From: Neorhizobium galegae
Lineage (GTDB): Bacteria; Pseudomonadota; Alphaproteobacteria; Rhizobiales; Rhizobiaceae
Direction: 5' to 3'
NCBI RefSeq assembly: GCF_021391675.1
Contig: NZ_CP090095.1
Coordinates: 2,547,501-2,611,500 of the forward strand
DNA: 64,000 bases
In this document: positions 39,613-48,542 of the stretch, piece by piece
Numbering within the stretch: the first letter of the stretch is position 1
Layout of the letters: every line of letters starts with the position of its first letter
Notes under the pieces: model-generated
What the model saw: the letters and a program-made list of their open reading frames with translations, nothing else
Database searches by the model: none
What the model was told of the DNA's origin: nothing
Translations under genes and position numbers: made by a program

Positions 39613-41162
39613 ACAACGTCGTCCGCGATACTCCGCTCCCCAAGGCCGGCAAGGCGGTCGGCATCGAAACGCTCGGCATGACCATGCGCTTCGGCTCCTT
39701 CACCGCGCTCGACAATGTCTCGATCAGCGTGCCCGCCGGCTCGTTCCACGCGCTGCTCGGCGAAAACGGCGCCGGCAAGTCGACGCTCGTGAAATGCATC
39801 ATGGGTTTCTACCACGCCACATCCGGCTCGCTCTCGGTCGACGGCCGCGAAGTCTCGGTCGCCTCGCCCAAGGATGCAGCCACCTATGGGCTCGGCATGG
39901 TCTACCAGCATTTCACGCTCGTCCCCTCGCTGACCGGGGCCGAAAACCTGGTGATCAGCCGCACCTCCGTGCCCTCGGTGATCAACTGGGCGAAGGAGCG
40001 CAAGGATCTTGCCGCCTTCATGGAGCGCATGCCCTTCCAGATCCCGCTCGAACGGCCGGTCAGCGAACTGGCGGCCGGCGAGAAGCAGAAGCTGGAAATC
40101 GTCAAGCAGCTTTATCTCGGCCGCTCCTTCCTCGTGCTCGACGAACCGACCTCGGTGCTGACGCCGGCCGAGGCCGACGAAATGCTCGGTATCGTGCGCG
40201 GCATGACCGAACGCGGCGAACTGACCGTGCTGATGATCAGCCACAAGTTCCACGAGGTGACGAAGTTTGCCGATGCCGTCTCGATCCTGCGGCGCGGCAA
40301 GCTGGTCGGCACCGGCAAGGTGGACGAGCTTTCCACCGCCGACATGGCGGGGATGATGATCGGCGACGTCAAGCTCGCCGAACTGGACAGCCGCCTGCCC
40401 GTGCCGGAGGCGGCGAAATCGGTGCTGAAGGTCGAGCAGGTCAAGGCGCCGGACCGCTCCGGCCTGAAGACGATCGAGATCGACAACCTGACGGTCCGTT
40501 CCGGCGAGATCGTCGGCATTGCCGGCATTTCCGGCAACGGCCAGAAGGAGCTCACCGAAATCCTCGCTGGCCAGCGCCCGACTGACAGGGGCACCGTGAC
40601 CGTCAACGGCGAGGCCTATGGCGCGACCCGGCCCGAGACCCGCAAGAACAATGTCCGTTTCATCCCCGAAGAACCGCTGCAAAACGCCTGTGCGCCAAAA
40701 ATGACGGTCAGCGAAAACCTCGCCTTCCGCACCTTCGACCTGAAGGGTGACGGCAAGGATGCGATCTGGCTGAACAAGGGCGAGATGAAGAAACGCGCTT
40801 CATCGCTGATCTCGGACTTCAAGGTGAAGACCGCCTCGTCCTCCTCACCGATCGCCGCTCTATCAGGCGGCAACGTGCAGCGCGCGGTGCTCGCCCGAGA
40901 ACTGACCGGCGACGTGGACCTGCTGATCGTCTCCAACCCCTGTTTCGGCCTCGATTTTTCTGCCGTCGCGGAAATCCGCGCCCGCATCATGAGGGCCCGC
41001 AATTCAGGCACCGCCGTGCTGCTGCTCTCCGAAGACCTCGACGAGCTTCTGGAAATGTCGGACCGCATCATGGTGATCTCGGAGGGCAAGCTGGTCTACG
41101 AAACTCCGATCCGCGCCGCCGATATCGGCGTGATCGGCGCCCATATGGCGGGACATCACTGA
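39609..41162 (+). CDS. ABC transporter ATPase with two nucleotide-binding domains (BMP/nucleoside type)
   Basis: 517 residues from ATG 39609. NBD1 (about 15-250) has Walker [10 protein letters not shown], Walker [11 protein letters not shown] and an unusual signature [11 protein letters not shown]2 (about 270-500) has a degenerate Walker A (GISGNGQKE), a canonical signature LSGGNVQR, and SNPCFGLD replacing the catalytic D-E-P of Walker B. One good and one degraded site is typical for YufO/RbsA-like ATPases. It lies between the two cysteine hydrolases, coupled at both ends, so transport and hydrolysis are expressed together. Confidence 0.92.
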   Translation: MNNVVRDTPLPKAGKAVGIETLGMTMRFGSFTALDNVSISVPAGSFHALLGENGAGKSTLVKCIMGFYHATSGSLSVDGREVSVASPKDAATYGLGMVYQHFTLVPSLTGAENLVISRTSVPSVINWAKERKDLAAFMERMPFQIPLERPVSELAAGEKQKLEIVKQLYLGRSFLVLDEPTSVLTPAEADEMLGIVRGMTERGELTVLMISHKFHEVTKFADAVSILRRGKLVGTGKVDELSTADMAGMMIGDVKLAELDSRLPVPEAAKSVLKVEQVKAPDRSGLKTIEIDNLTVRSGEIVGIAGISGNGQKELTEILAGQRPTDRGTVTVNGEAYGATRPETRKNNVRFIPEEPLQNACAPKMTVSENLAFRTFDLKGDGKDAIWLNKGEMKKRASSLISDFKVKTASSSSPIAALSGGNVQRAVLARELTGDVDLLIVSNPCFGLDFSAVAEIRARIMRARNSGTAVLLLSEDLDELLEMSDRIMVISEGKLVYETPIRAADIGVIGAHMAGHH

Positions 41163-41845
41163 TGGGTCAGATCAAGGCAGAACCTTTCGCCTTTCCGGCC
41201 AAACCCGCGGCGCTTGCGCTTATTGTCATCGACATGCAGCGCGATTTCGCTGAGCCCGGCGGTTTTGGCGCAAGCCTCGGCAACGATGTTGGGCGCATCA
41301 CCAAAATCGTGCCGGACGTCAAACGTCTCATCCAGGGTTTTCGCGATGCCGGCCTGCCGGTCATCCACACGATGGAATGCCATAAGCCCGATCTCTCCGA
41401 CCTGCCGCCCGCCAAGCGCAACCGCGGCAACCCGTCCTTGAGGATTGGCGATCTCGGCCCCATGGGTCGGGTGTTGATATCCGGCGAACCCGGCACGGCG
41501 ATCATTTCCGAACTTGCGCCGATCGACGGCGAGGTGGTGATCGAAAAGCCCGGCAAAGGCGCCTTTTATGCCACCGAACTCGGTGAGGTGCTGAAGGCGA
41601 AAGGCATCAGCCAGCTCGTCTTTGCCGGCGTCACGACGGAAGTCTGCGTCCAGACGACGATGCGCGAGGCGAACGATCGCGGTTACGAATGCCTGCTCGC
41701 CGAAGAGGCGACCGAGAGCTATTTTCCCGAGTTCAAGGCGGCCGCCGTCGCCATGATCCGCGCCCAGGGCGCGATCGTCGGCTGGACCGCCCATGTGGAC
41801 GACATTCTGGAAGGGATCGCGCCAAAGGGGATGACCAATGCCTGA
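41162..41845 (+). CDS. Second isochorismatase-like cysteine hydrolase (possible triuret hydrolase)
   Basis: 227 residues. The triad D24 (IVIDMQRDF), K129 (VIEKPGKGAF) and C162 (TTEVCVQTT) is intact. It is a clear paralogue of the BiuH two genes upstream, sharing HKPDLSDLPPAKR and [14 protein letters not shown]. Triuret hydrolase TrtA belongs to this superfamily and works upstream of BiuH, so the position in a biuret operon makes TrtA a good hypothesis. Ureidoacrylate or another carbamoyl amidohydrolase is the alternative. Coupled to the ATPase (TGATG) and overlapping the cupin gene by 8 bp. Confidence 0.85.
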   Translation: MGQIKAEPFAFPAKPAALALIVIDMQRDFAEPGGFGASLGNDVGRITKIVPDVKRLIQGFRDAGLPVIHTMECHKPDLSDLPPAKRNRGNPSLRIGDLGPMGRVLISGEPGTAIISELAPIDGEVVIEKPGKGAFYATELGEVLKAKGISQLVFAGVTTEVCVQTTMREANDRGYECLLAEEATESYFPEFKAAAVAMIRAQGAIVGWTAHVDDILEGIAPKGMTNA

Positions 41846-42191
41846 ATCAACCCGCGAACTTCTGACGCTAGGCGGCTGGAAAGATTTGAAATTCGAGCCT
41901 TTCCGCGACGAGGTCACGATCCACTGGATCCGCCCCTTCGAGGGCGACCAGCCGGGCGTCGCGCTCTTGAAATACGAGGCCGGCGCCGGCGTTCCCCGCC
42001 ATCGCCATGAGGGCCTCGAAACCATCCTTGTGCTCGAAGGCGTGCAATCCGACGAGGCCGGCGACTACGGCCGCGGCAGCTATATCGTCAATGCGCCCGG
42101 CACCGAACACTCCGTCTGGAGCGATACCGGCTGCGTCGTACTGATCCAGTGGGACCGGCCGGTGACAATACTGGAAGAGGAAATGGCATGA
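41838..42191 (+). CDS. Small cupin-domain protein (ChrR-like)
   Basis: 117 residues, a single cupin barrel. The metal-binding motif appears as GVPRHRHEGLETILVLEG (about 51-68) with a second-half histidine in APGTEHSVWSDTGC. It resembles the anti-ECFsigma ChrR cupin domain but has no zinc-binding ASD domain and no sigma factor nearby, so it is more likely an accessory or metal-binding enzyme of the pathway. It overlaps both neighbours (8 bp and ATGA). Confidence 0.8.
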   Translation: MPESTRELLTLGGWKDLKFEPFRDEVTIHWIRPFEGDQPGVALLKYEAGAGVPRHRHEGLETILVLEGVQSDEAGDYGRGSYIVNAPGTEHSVWSDTGCVVLIQWDRPVTILEEEMA

Positions 42192-44017
42192 TTGCGACAC
42201 CAGCCTTCGATATCGCCTCGCTTCACGCGTTCTACCGGGGTGGCGGCGGTGTCGCGCAGATCGTCGAAGCGGTTTTCACGCGCATCGCCGAGATCGGCGA
42301 TCCCGGCATCTTCATCCATCTGGCCGACAGGCAGGCCGTACTGGCAGAAGCCGCCAAACTCGGCGCCTTCGATCCCGAAAAACCGCTGTTCGGCATACCC
42401 TTTGCCGTGAAGGACAATATCGACGTCGCCGGCATGCCGACCACCGCCGCCTGCCCGGACTATGCCTATCTGCCCGAGAAGGATGCGACCGTGGTCGGCC
42501 TGCTCAAGGCAGCCGGCGCCTTTGTCATCGGCAAGACCAATCTCGACCAGTTCGCGACCGGCCTTGTCGGGGTGCGCTCGCCCTATCCGATCCCAAGAAA
42601 TGCCATCGATCCGAAACTCGTGCCCGGCGGCTCCTCGTCCGGCTCGGCGGTCGCGACCGCGCAAGGCATCGTCAGCTTCGCGCTTGGCACCGATACCGCC
42701 GGCTCCGGCCGCATCCCGGCCGGCCTCAACAATATCGTCGGACTGAAGCCGAGCGTCGGCGCGTTGTCGACCAGCGGCGTGGTCCCCGCCTGCCGCACGC
42801 TCGACTGCGTCTCGATCTTCGCGCTGACCACGGACGACGCGTGGAAGGTCTTCTCCGTCGCCGCGAAATACGACGAGACGGACGCCTATTCGAAGGTCGT
42901 GCCGGCCACCGGCTTCGGCTCGGCGCGGCCGGTGCTGACGATCGGCGTGCCCGCCAAGGCGGACCTGCAATTCTTCGGCGATACTGTCATGGAGGCAGCC
43001 TATGGCGATGCCGTATCGATGCTTGCAAGGCTCGGACATCGCATCGTCGAAGTGCCCTTTGGCGCGTTCTACAAGGTTGCCAACCTTCTCTACGAAGGCG
43101 CCTGGGTGGCCGAGCGTTATGCGGCGGTAAAGCCATTCTTCGACACCAGGGAGGAAAGCTTCCACCCGGTAACGCGAAAAATCTATGGCGGCGCCAAATC
43201 GCTCTCCGCAGCCGACGCCTTCAAGGGCCTCTATGCGCTGCAGGCGCTGAAGAAGGTGCTGGCGCCGCTGATCGCCTCCGTCGATCTCTTCTGCGTGCCG
43301 ACCGCCCCGACCCACTATACGCGCGCCGATCTGGATGCGGAGCCGATCCGGGAAAACTCGCGACTCGGCACCTACACGAATTTCGTCAACTTGGCTGACA
43401 TGTGCGGCATCGCCGTGCCGACCGGTACTCGCGCAGACGGCCTGCCGGCCAGCGTCACGCTGCTCGCCCCCTTCGGCCACGACGGCCTCACCGCGTCACT
43501 GGCCCGTGACCTTCACCAGGCAAGCGGCCTCACCCTCGGCGCCACCAGCTGGCCGCTCCCGGCCCCATCGGAACCGCCTGCGGCCATTGCCGGCGATGCC
43601 CTGATCGACATCGTCGTGGTCGGCGCCCACCTTTCCGGCATGCCGCTCAACCATCAGCTTACCGATCTCGACGGCACTTTCTCCCGCGTCGCGAAAACCT
43701 CCGCCGCCTACAAGCTTTACGCGCTTGCCGGCACCGTGCCGCCGAAACCCGGCATGGTCCGCGTCGCCGAAGGCGAAGGCGGCGAGATCGAGGTGGAGGT
43801 CTGGAAGCTGACGCCGGCGGCCTTCGGTCTGTTCGTCGCGGCTATCCCGCCGCCGCTCGGCATCGGCACCGTTACCCTGTCGGACGGCACCTCGGCCAAG
43901 GGGTTCCTCGCCGAACCCTTCGCGCTTCAGGGCGCGCTCGACATCACCGCCTATGGCGGCTGGCGGGCCTATCTCAGGGAGTATGCATCGCTGCCGCGGG
44001 TCGGCAACGTCGGCTGA
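42188..44017 (+). CDS. atzF: Allophanate hydrolase
   Basis: 609 residues from ATG 42188, close to the roughly 600 of AtzF. The amidase-signature domain (1-about 460) has K75 (PFAVKDNID), cis-Ser S149 (GGSSSGS) and nucleophile S173 (GTDTAGSGR); the K-to-Ser spacings of 74 and 98 equal those of Pseudomonas AtzF K91/S165/S189. The C-terminal domain (about 470-609) is the AtzF-type decarboxylation domain. Reaction: allophanate to CO2 and two ammonia. No biotin carboxylase (urea amidolyase) partner is present, so the feed is biuret rather than urea. Last gene of the operon. Confidence 0.93.
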   Translation: MIATPAFDIASLHAFYRGGGGVAQIVEAVFTRIAEIGDPGIFIHLADRQAVLAEAAKLGAFDPEKPLFGIPFAVKDNIDVAGMPTTAACPDYAYLPEKDATVVGLLKAAGAFVIGKTNLDQFATGLVGVRSPYPIPRNAIDPKLVPGGSSSGSAVATAQGIVSFALGTDTAGSGRIPAGLNNIVGLKPSVGALSTSGVVPACRTLDCVSIFALTTDDAWKVFSVAAKYDETDAYSKVVPATGFGSARPVLTIGVPAKADLQFFGDTVMEAAYGDAVSMLARLGHRIVEVPFGAFYKVANLLYEGAWVAERYAAVKPFFDTREESFHPVTRKIYGGAKSLSAADAFKGLYALQALKKVLAPLIASVDLFCVPTAPTHYTRADLDAEPIRENSRLGTYTNFVNLADMCGIAVPTGTRADGLPASVTLLAPFGHDGLTASLARDLHQASGLTLGATSWPLPAPSEPPAAIAGDALIDIVVVGAHLSGMPLNHQLTDLDGTFSRVAKTSAAYKLYALAGTVPPKPGMVRVAEGEGGEIEVEVWKLTPAAFGLFVAAIPPPLGIGTVTLSDGTSAKGFLAEPFALQGALDITAYGGWRAYLREYASLPRVGNVG

Positions 44018-44133
44018 TCTACTGCGCCCTGCCCACGCGGGCACGAAAATCCGGAAAAGATGCGCATGTGCGGGAACGCCTTCCCACGCCGCCCGTTCGA
44101 ATGAAGCGCCAGTCAGGCGCTGGAGGAGAAATC

Positions 44134-44319
44134 ATGGGTATCGAACAGGCACCGACCGAAAAGGGCAAGGAATCCGCGCGCGGTCTGAAGCAGAGCACCC
44201 GCAAGGAAGAGAAGAAGGTCGAAGCTCAAAAAGGATCGGACCTCGCCAAGGGCGCCGACCGTTTCGAAGAAAGGTCGAAGAGTTCGGACGGCAAGAGCGC
44301 GGGCGCCAAGCAGAGGTAG
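44134..44319 (+). CDS. Small highly charged protein of unknown function
   Basis: 61 residues from ATG 44134 with a strong GGAGGAGAA ribosome site. The sequence is almost entirely Lys, Glu, Arg, Ser, Gly and Gln (MGIEQAPTEKGKESARG... ending SAGAKQR), with no hydrophobic core, so it is likely disordered, like small stress-type hydrophilic proteins. It lies 116 bp after atzF and could be read through from it. I do not recognise a family. Confidence 0.6.
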   Translation: MGIEQAPTEKGKESARGLKQSTRKEEKKVEAQKGSDLAKGADRFEERSKSSDGKSAGAKQR

Positions 44320-44339
44320 GGTGTAAATCGCCCTGCTCT

Positions 44340-45251
44340 TTACATCGACCAGGTCTCGCTGATGCGGCGGATGCATTGCAGCAGATTGACCGTCGTCGGC
44401 GTCATCAGGCCCTTCTTGCGGCGGTAGACGCGGAACGTCCGCTGCCAGTCGAGTTCGGGCACGTTGACGCGTGCCATGTCGCCCCGTTCCACCTCCTCGC
44501 GCACCAGGGGCAGCGGCATCCAGCAGAACATCGCTTCCGAGAGAACCGCGGCTTTCAGAACCGGCACCGAGCGGGAGACGATCGACGGCGCGTTCGGCTC
44601 CAGCGCATTGTCGTGGAACCGCCGCTGCCACTCCCTGACGGTCGGTGTGCCCGGTGGAGGCATGGCCCAGTCGAAGCCCGCCGCCTCGGCAAGCGCTACA
44701 TGCTCTCGCCTGATGATCGGATGATCGGCCCTCGCAAAGACCGACACGGTGTCGTGCATGATATCAGGCGTCGCCATGATGATGTCGTCGTCGAGATAAG
44801 GCTCCGGTGAAATCGCGATATCGATCGTTCCGCCCTTCAGCCCTTCCAGCACCCGGTCCTCAAGATCCTCGATGACCTGGTACTGCACTTCCGGATGCTG
44901 TTTGCGCATCTCGCCGATCACGGCGATGATGAAGCCGCCGACGACGCTCGCGACCCCGCCGATCCGCACCACGCCGCGGCTGGCACCGCGCATCTGCTGG
45001 ATCACGTCGGTCGCATTGCCGATCTCGGAAACGACCAGTTTGGCATAGGGAAGCAGGGCATCTCCGAACACGGTCGGCACCACCCCGCGCGTCGTGCGCT
45101 CGAAGAGAGGAACGCCGTAGCTGTCCTCCAGCCGCTTCAGCATGCGTGTGATCGCCGGCTGGGTCATGTTCAACGCGGTCGCTGCCGCGCCGAGGCTGCC
45201 GCGCCGCGCGCATTCGAGAACGATTTGAGCCGATCGCACATCCAAAGTCAT
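44340..45251 (-). CDS. LysR family transcriptional regulator
   Basis: 303 residues. The N-terminal HTH (about 5-62) contains RRGSLGAAATALNMTQPAITRMLKRLE; the C-terminal LysR substrate-binding domain (about 90-295) follows. It is divergent from the decarboxylase-dehydrogenase fusion gene, 125 bp apart, with an inverted repeat between them. It probably activates the fusion gene in response to an aromatic acid intermediate. Confidence 0.9.
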   Translation of the reverse strand: MTLDVRSAQIVLECARRGSLGAAATALNMTQPAITRMLKRLEDSYGVPLFERTTRGVVPTVFGDALLPYAKLVVSEIGNATDVIQQMRGASRGVVRIGGVASVVGGFIIAVIGEMRKQHPEVQYQVIEDLEDRVLEGLKGGTIDIAISPEPYLDDDIIMATPDIMHDTVSVFARADHPIIRREHVALAEAAGFDWAMPPPGTPTVREWQRRFHDNALEPNAPSIVSRSVPVLKAAVLSEAMFCWMPLPLVREEVERGDMARVNVPELDWQRTFRVYRRKKGLMTPTTVNLLQCIRRISETWSM

Positions 45252-45270
45252 GCCTTGATGTAATGGATTA

Positions 45271-45291
45271 TTGGAAATTCTTCAATTCCAA
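45271..45291. promoter_or_regulatory. LysR-type operator candidate
   Basis: TTGGAA-N9-TTCCAA is a 21-bp interrupted perfect dyad (T-N11-A style) in the divergent gap between the LysR gene and the fusion gene. Confidence 0.5.
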
Positions 45292-45376
45292 GAGAGGGCG
45301 CTATCTGCGACACTTCCCACGAAAAGATACGCGCTCAGGGTGGGAACCCTGAAGGCCGGGAGGAGGCCTCGAAGCT

Positions 45377-48300
45377 ATGAACAAGATGTCGCTGGATTTC
45401 CTGTCCGGCAGCACGAAGCTGCGTGGACAGACGGTAAGCGAGGCCGTTTTCGACTTTCTGAGGCAGAAGGGCATCGACCGCATTTTCGGCAATCCGGGCT
45501 CGACCGAACTGCCGATGTTCGTCAATGTGCCGGAAGACTTTTCCTATGTGCTCGGCCTGCAGGAATCGATCGTCGTCGCCATGGCAGACGCCTATGCGCA
45601 GACGACCCGCAAGCCGGCCTTCGTCAACCTGCATTCGGCCGCCGGCCTCGGCCATGCGCTCGGCAATATCTACACGGCCTATCGCAACCGCGCGCCGCTG
45701 ATCATCACCACGGGACAGCAGAGCCGCGAGCTGCTGCCCCACGATCCGTTCCTGTTTGCCGAAAGCCCGACGGAATTTCCGAAGCCCTATGTGAAATGGG
45801 CCTGCGAACCGGCCCGCGCCGAAGACGTGCCGGCAGCGATTGCCCGCGCCTACTATATGGCGATGCAGGCGCCCCGCGGCCCGGTCATGGTCTCGGTCCC
45901 CTTGAGCGACTGGCAGGCACAGGCAGCCCCGATCGCCATCCGCGACGTGGAAACGGTGATCAGTGCGCCGGCCTCGGCGATCGACGATCTTGCCCGCCGG
46001 CTGAACGATGCCCGCGAGCCGGTGCTGGTCGTCGGACCGGGCGTCGATATCGACAATGCCTGGGATGCGACGGTGCGGCTGGCGGAAATCCTGCAGGCGA
46101 AGGTGTGGGTAAGCCCGCTTTCGTCGCGCTGCAGTTTTCCGGAACGCCATCCGCTTTTTGCCGGTTTCCTGCCGGCCTTCCAGCCGAAGCTCGCGAACTG
46201 CCTGCATGGCGCCGATCTCGTTCTGGTGCTCGGCGCGCCGGCCTTCACCTATCATTTCGCCGGCTCCGGCCCGGATATCCCGGCAGGTGCGGAACTGTGG
46301 CTGATCACCGACGACCCGGCCCAGGCGGCAAGCGCCATCGTCGGCAACGCCATGGTCTCGAACCTGCGCGCCGCCACCGAAAGCCTCGTCTACCGCCTGC
46401 GCTGCCGCCCGCAGCGCACCGGCGGCCCGGCCCGCACCATTCCGCGCCTGAAGCAGCCGAAGGGCATCACCCAGGAATTCTTCTACCAGACGCTGGCCGA
46501 CGTCCGCTCGCCGGACAGCATCGTCTTCGAGGAAGCCCCAAGCGGCCGTGACGCGCTGCACGACTTCTTCCCGATCGAACGGCCTGGCGGCTTTTTCGCC
46601 ACCGCCAGCGGCGGGCTCGGCTATGCCCTGCCCGGCTCGGTGGGCGCCGCCCTGACCAGGCCGGAACAGCCGGTCATCGCCGTCATCGGCGACGGATCGA
46701 GCCTCTATTCCATCCAGTCGATCTGGTCTGCCGTCGAATACGATGCCGATCTCATGATCGTCATCCTCAACAACGGCGGCTACAAGGTGCTGAAGGCGAT
46801 TGCCGAGCGGAGCGGCTCCGGCCGTATCGACGGCGTCGATATCGGCCACATGGATTTCGTGAAAATCGCCGAGGCGCAGGGCTGCAAGGCCGTTCGCTGC
46901 GAAAAGGGCGATGAACTGTCGTCATGCCTGCGGGACCTTCTGAAAATGAAGGGGCCGCGGCTTTTGGAAATCATACTATCCGAGGAGGAGACTGAAATGA
47001 ATGTCGCGGTCAGAAACGAACAGATCCTGAAAACCCCCGAAAAATTCTTCATCGGCGGTGAATGGGTCGCCCCGCTCGGCACCAACAAGCTCGACGTCAT
47101 CTCGCCGGTGACCGAAGAAGTGCTGATGAGCTATCCGGAAGCCAGCAACGCCGATATCGACAAGGCCGTTGCCGCCGCCCGCGACGCCTTCGACAACGGC
47201 CCCTGGCCGCGCATGACCTTCAAGGAGCGCGCCGGCTATCTGCGCAAGATCGCCGACCTGCTGACCGCCCGCCTCGACGAGATCGCCAATGCCTGGACGA
47301 CCCAGGTCGGCGCGCCGATCTTCCTGACCAAGAAGCTGGTCGGCCAGAACCCCGGCCTCTACAACTACTATGCCGGCCTGATCGAGAACGACGAGTTCGT
47401 CGATCAGCGCAAGCGTGCCGATGGCGGCGAAGTCCGCGTCGTGCGCGAGCCGGTCGGCGTCTGCGCCGCGATCACCCCGTGGAACGCGCCGATGGTGCTC
47501 CTGAACTACAAGGTCTCGGCAGCGCTTGCCGCCGGCTGCACGATTGTCGCCAAGCCCTCGCCGGAAACCCCGCTGGACGCCTATCTGCTCGCCGAATGCA
47601 TCGAGCAGGCTGGTATCCCCAAGGGCGTCTTCAACCTCGTTCCGGCCGGCCGCGAAGGCGGCGATTATCTCGTGCGCCACACGGGCATCGACAAGGTCTC
47701 CTTCACCGGCTCGACCATCGCCGGCAAGGTGATCGCCGCAGCCTGCGCCGATCGGCTCGCCCGCGTCAGCCTGGAACTCGGCGGCAAGTCCGCAGCCGTG
47801 CTTCTCGATGACGCCGACTTCACCAAGGCGCTGCCCGCCCTGATGGTCTATTCCATGCCGATCACCGGGCAGGTCTGCTTCTCGCTGACCCGCATCCTGG
47901 TACCGGAGTCCCGCAGCCAAGAATTCATCGACCTCTATGTGGGCGCGGTGAAGAACATCAAGGTCGGCGATCCGGCTGATCCAACCACCCAGATGGGCCC
48001 GCTCACCATGGCCCGCCAGCTTGCCCGCGTCGAAGGTTACATCGCCGCCGGCCGCGCAGGCGGTGCGACGGTTGCCTGCGGCGGCGGGCGCCCGAAGGGC
48101 CTCGACCGTGGCTACTTCATCGAGCCGACCGTCTTCACCGACGTGACGATGGACATGAAGATCGCCCAGGAGGAAATCTTCGGACCGGTCGTGTCGATCA
48201 TCAGCTACAAGGACGATGACGAAGCGGCGAAGATCGCCAACGACAGCACCTACGGCCTGTCCGGCGCGGTGTTCACCTCCGATCCGGAGCGTGGTTATGC

Positions 48301-48460
48301 CTTTGCCCGCCGCATGCGCACCGGCAGCGTCACCGTCAACGGCATGATCGTCGACATCCACCATCCGTTCGGCGGCTTCAAGCAGTCCGGCATCGGCCGC
48401 GAGGGCGGTCCCGAAGGTCTCGAAAACTATTTCGAGGTCAAGACGATTCACATGGCCTGA
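45377..48460 (+). CDS. Fused benzoylformate decarboxylase - aldehyde dehydrogenase
   Basis: One uninterrupted ORF of 1027 residues, ATG 45377 with GGGAGGAGG upstream. Residues 1-540 are a ThDP decarboxylase: catalytic Glu in GLQESIVVA, His in NLHSAAGLGHALG and His in GAPAFTYHFAG match the E47/H70/H281 positions of Pseudomonas MdlC, and GDGSS...LNNGGY is the ThDP-Mg motif. Residues 541-1027 are a full NAD(P)-aldehyde dehydrogenase (about 487 residues, normal free-standing length) with Asn in TPWNAPM, Glu in LELGGKS and nucleophile Cys in GQVCFS. The joint activity would turn a 2-oxo arylacetate into the aldehyde and then the aryl carboxylate. Codon use is uniform across the joint. Confidence 0.93.
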   Translation: MNKMSLDFLSGSTKLRGQTVSEAVFDFLRQKGIDRIFGNPGSTELPMFVNVPEDFSYVLGLQESIVVAMADAYAQTTRKPAFVNLHSAAGLGHALGNIYTAYRNRAPLIITTGQQSRELLPHDPFLFAESPTEFPKPYVKWACEPARAEDVPAAIARAYYMAMQAPRGPVMVSVPLSDWQAQAAPIAIRDVETVISAPASAIDDLARRLNDAREPVLVVGPGVDIDNAWDATVRLAEILQAKVWVSPLSSRCSFPERHPLFAGFLPAFQPKLANCLHGADLVLVLGAPAFTYHFAGSGPDIPAGAELWLITDDPAQAASAIVGNAMVSNLRAATESLVYRLRCRPQRTGGPARTIPRLKQPKGITQEFFYQTLADVRSPDSIVFEEAPSGRDALHDFFPIERPGGFFATASGGLGYALPGSVGAALTRPEQPVIAVIGDGSSLYSIQSIWSAVEYDADLMIVILNNGGYKVLKAIAERSGSGRIDGVDIGHMDFVKIAEAQGCKAVRCEKGDELSSCLRDLLKMKGPRLLEIILSEEETEMNVAVRNEQILKTPEKFFIGGEWVAPLGTNKLDVISPVTEEVLMSYPEASNADIDKAVAAARDAFDNGPWPRMTFKERAGYLRKIADLLTARLDEIANAWTTQVGAPIFLTKKLVGQNPGLYNYYAGLIENDEFVDQRKRADGGEVRVVREPVGVCAAITPWNAPMVLLNYKVSAALAAGCTIVAKPSPETPLDAYLLAECIEQAGIPKGVFNLVPAGREGGDYLVRHTGIDKVSFTGSTIAGKVIAAACADRLARVSLELGGKSAAVLLDDADFTKALPALMVYSMPITGQVCFSLTRILVPESRSQEFIDLYVGAVKNIKVGDPADPTTQMGPLTMARQLARVEGYIAAGRAGGATVACGGGRPKGLDRGYFIEPTVFTDVTMDMKIAQEEIFGPVVSIISYKDDDEAAKIANDSTYGLSGAVFTSDPERGYAFARRMRTGSVTVNGMIVDIHHPFGGFKQSGIGREGGPEGLENYFEVKTIHMA
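46982..46999 (+). promoter_or_regulatory. Internal ribosome-binding site and in-frame ATG at the fusion joint
   Basis: GAGGAGGAG (46982-46990) sits 6 bp before ATG 46997, which is in frame and coincides exactly with the start of the dehydrogenase half (codon 541). It can initiate a free aldehyde dehydrogenase in addition to the fusion. Confidence 0.6.
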
Positions 48461-48486
48461 AGGCCAGCCGGCTTCATAAGCGACAA

Positions 48487-48519
48487 AAAGGCCGCCGGAT
48501 CATCAATCCGGCGGCCTTT
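48487..48519. terminator. Bidirectional rho-independent terminator
   Basis: AAAGGCCGCCGGAT-CATCA-ATCCGGCGGCCTTT is a perfect 14-bp stem with A/T ends on both strands. It ends the fusion gene (plus) and the TRAP operon (minus). Confidence 0.92.
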
Positions 48520-48542
48520 CCATTTCTCGGTGGACTGGTGGA

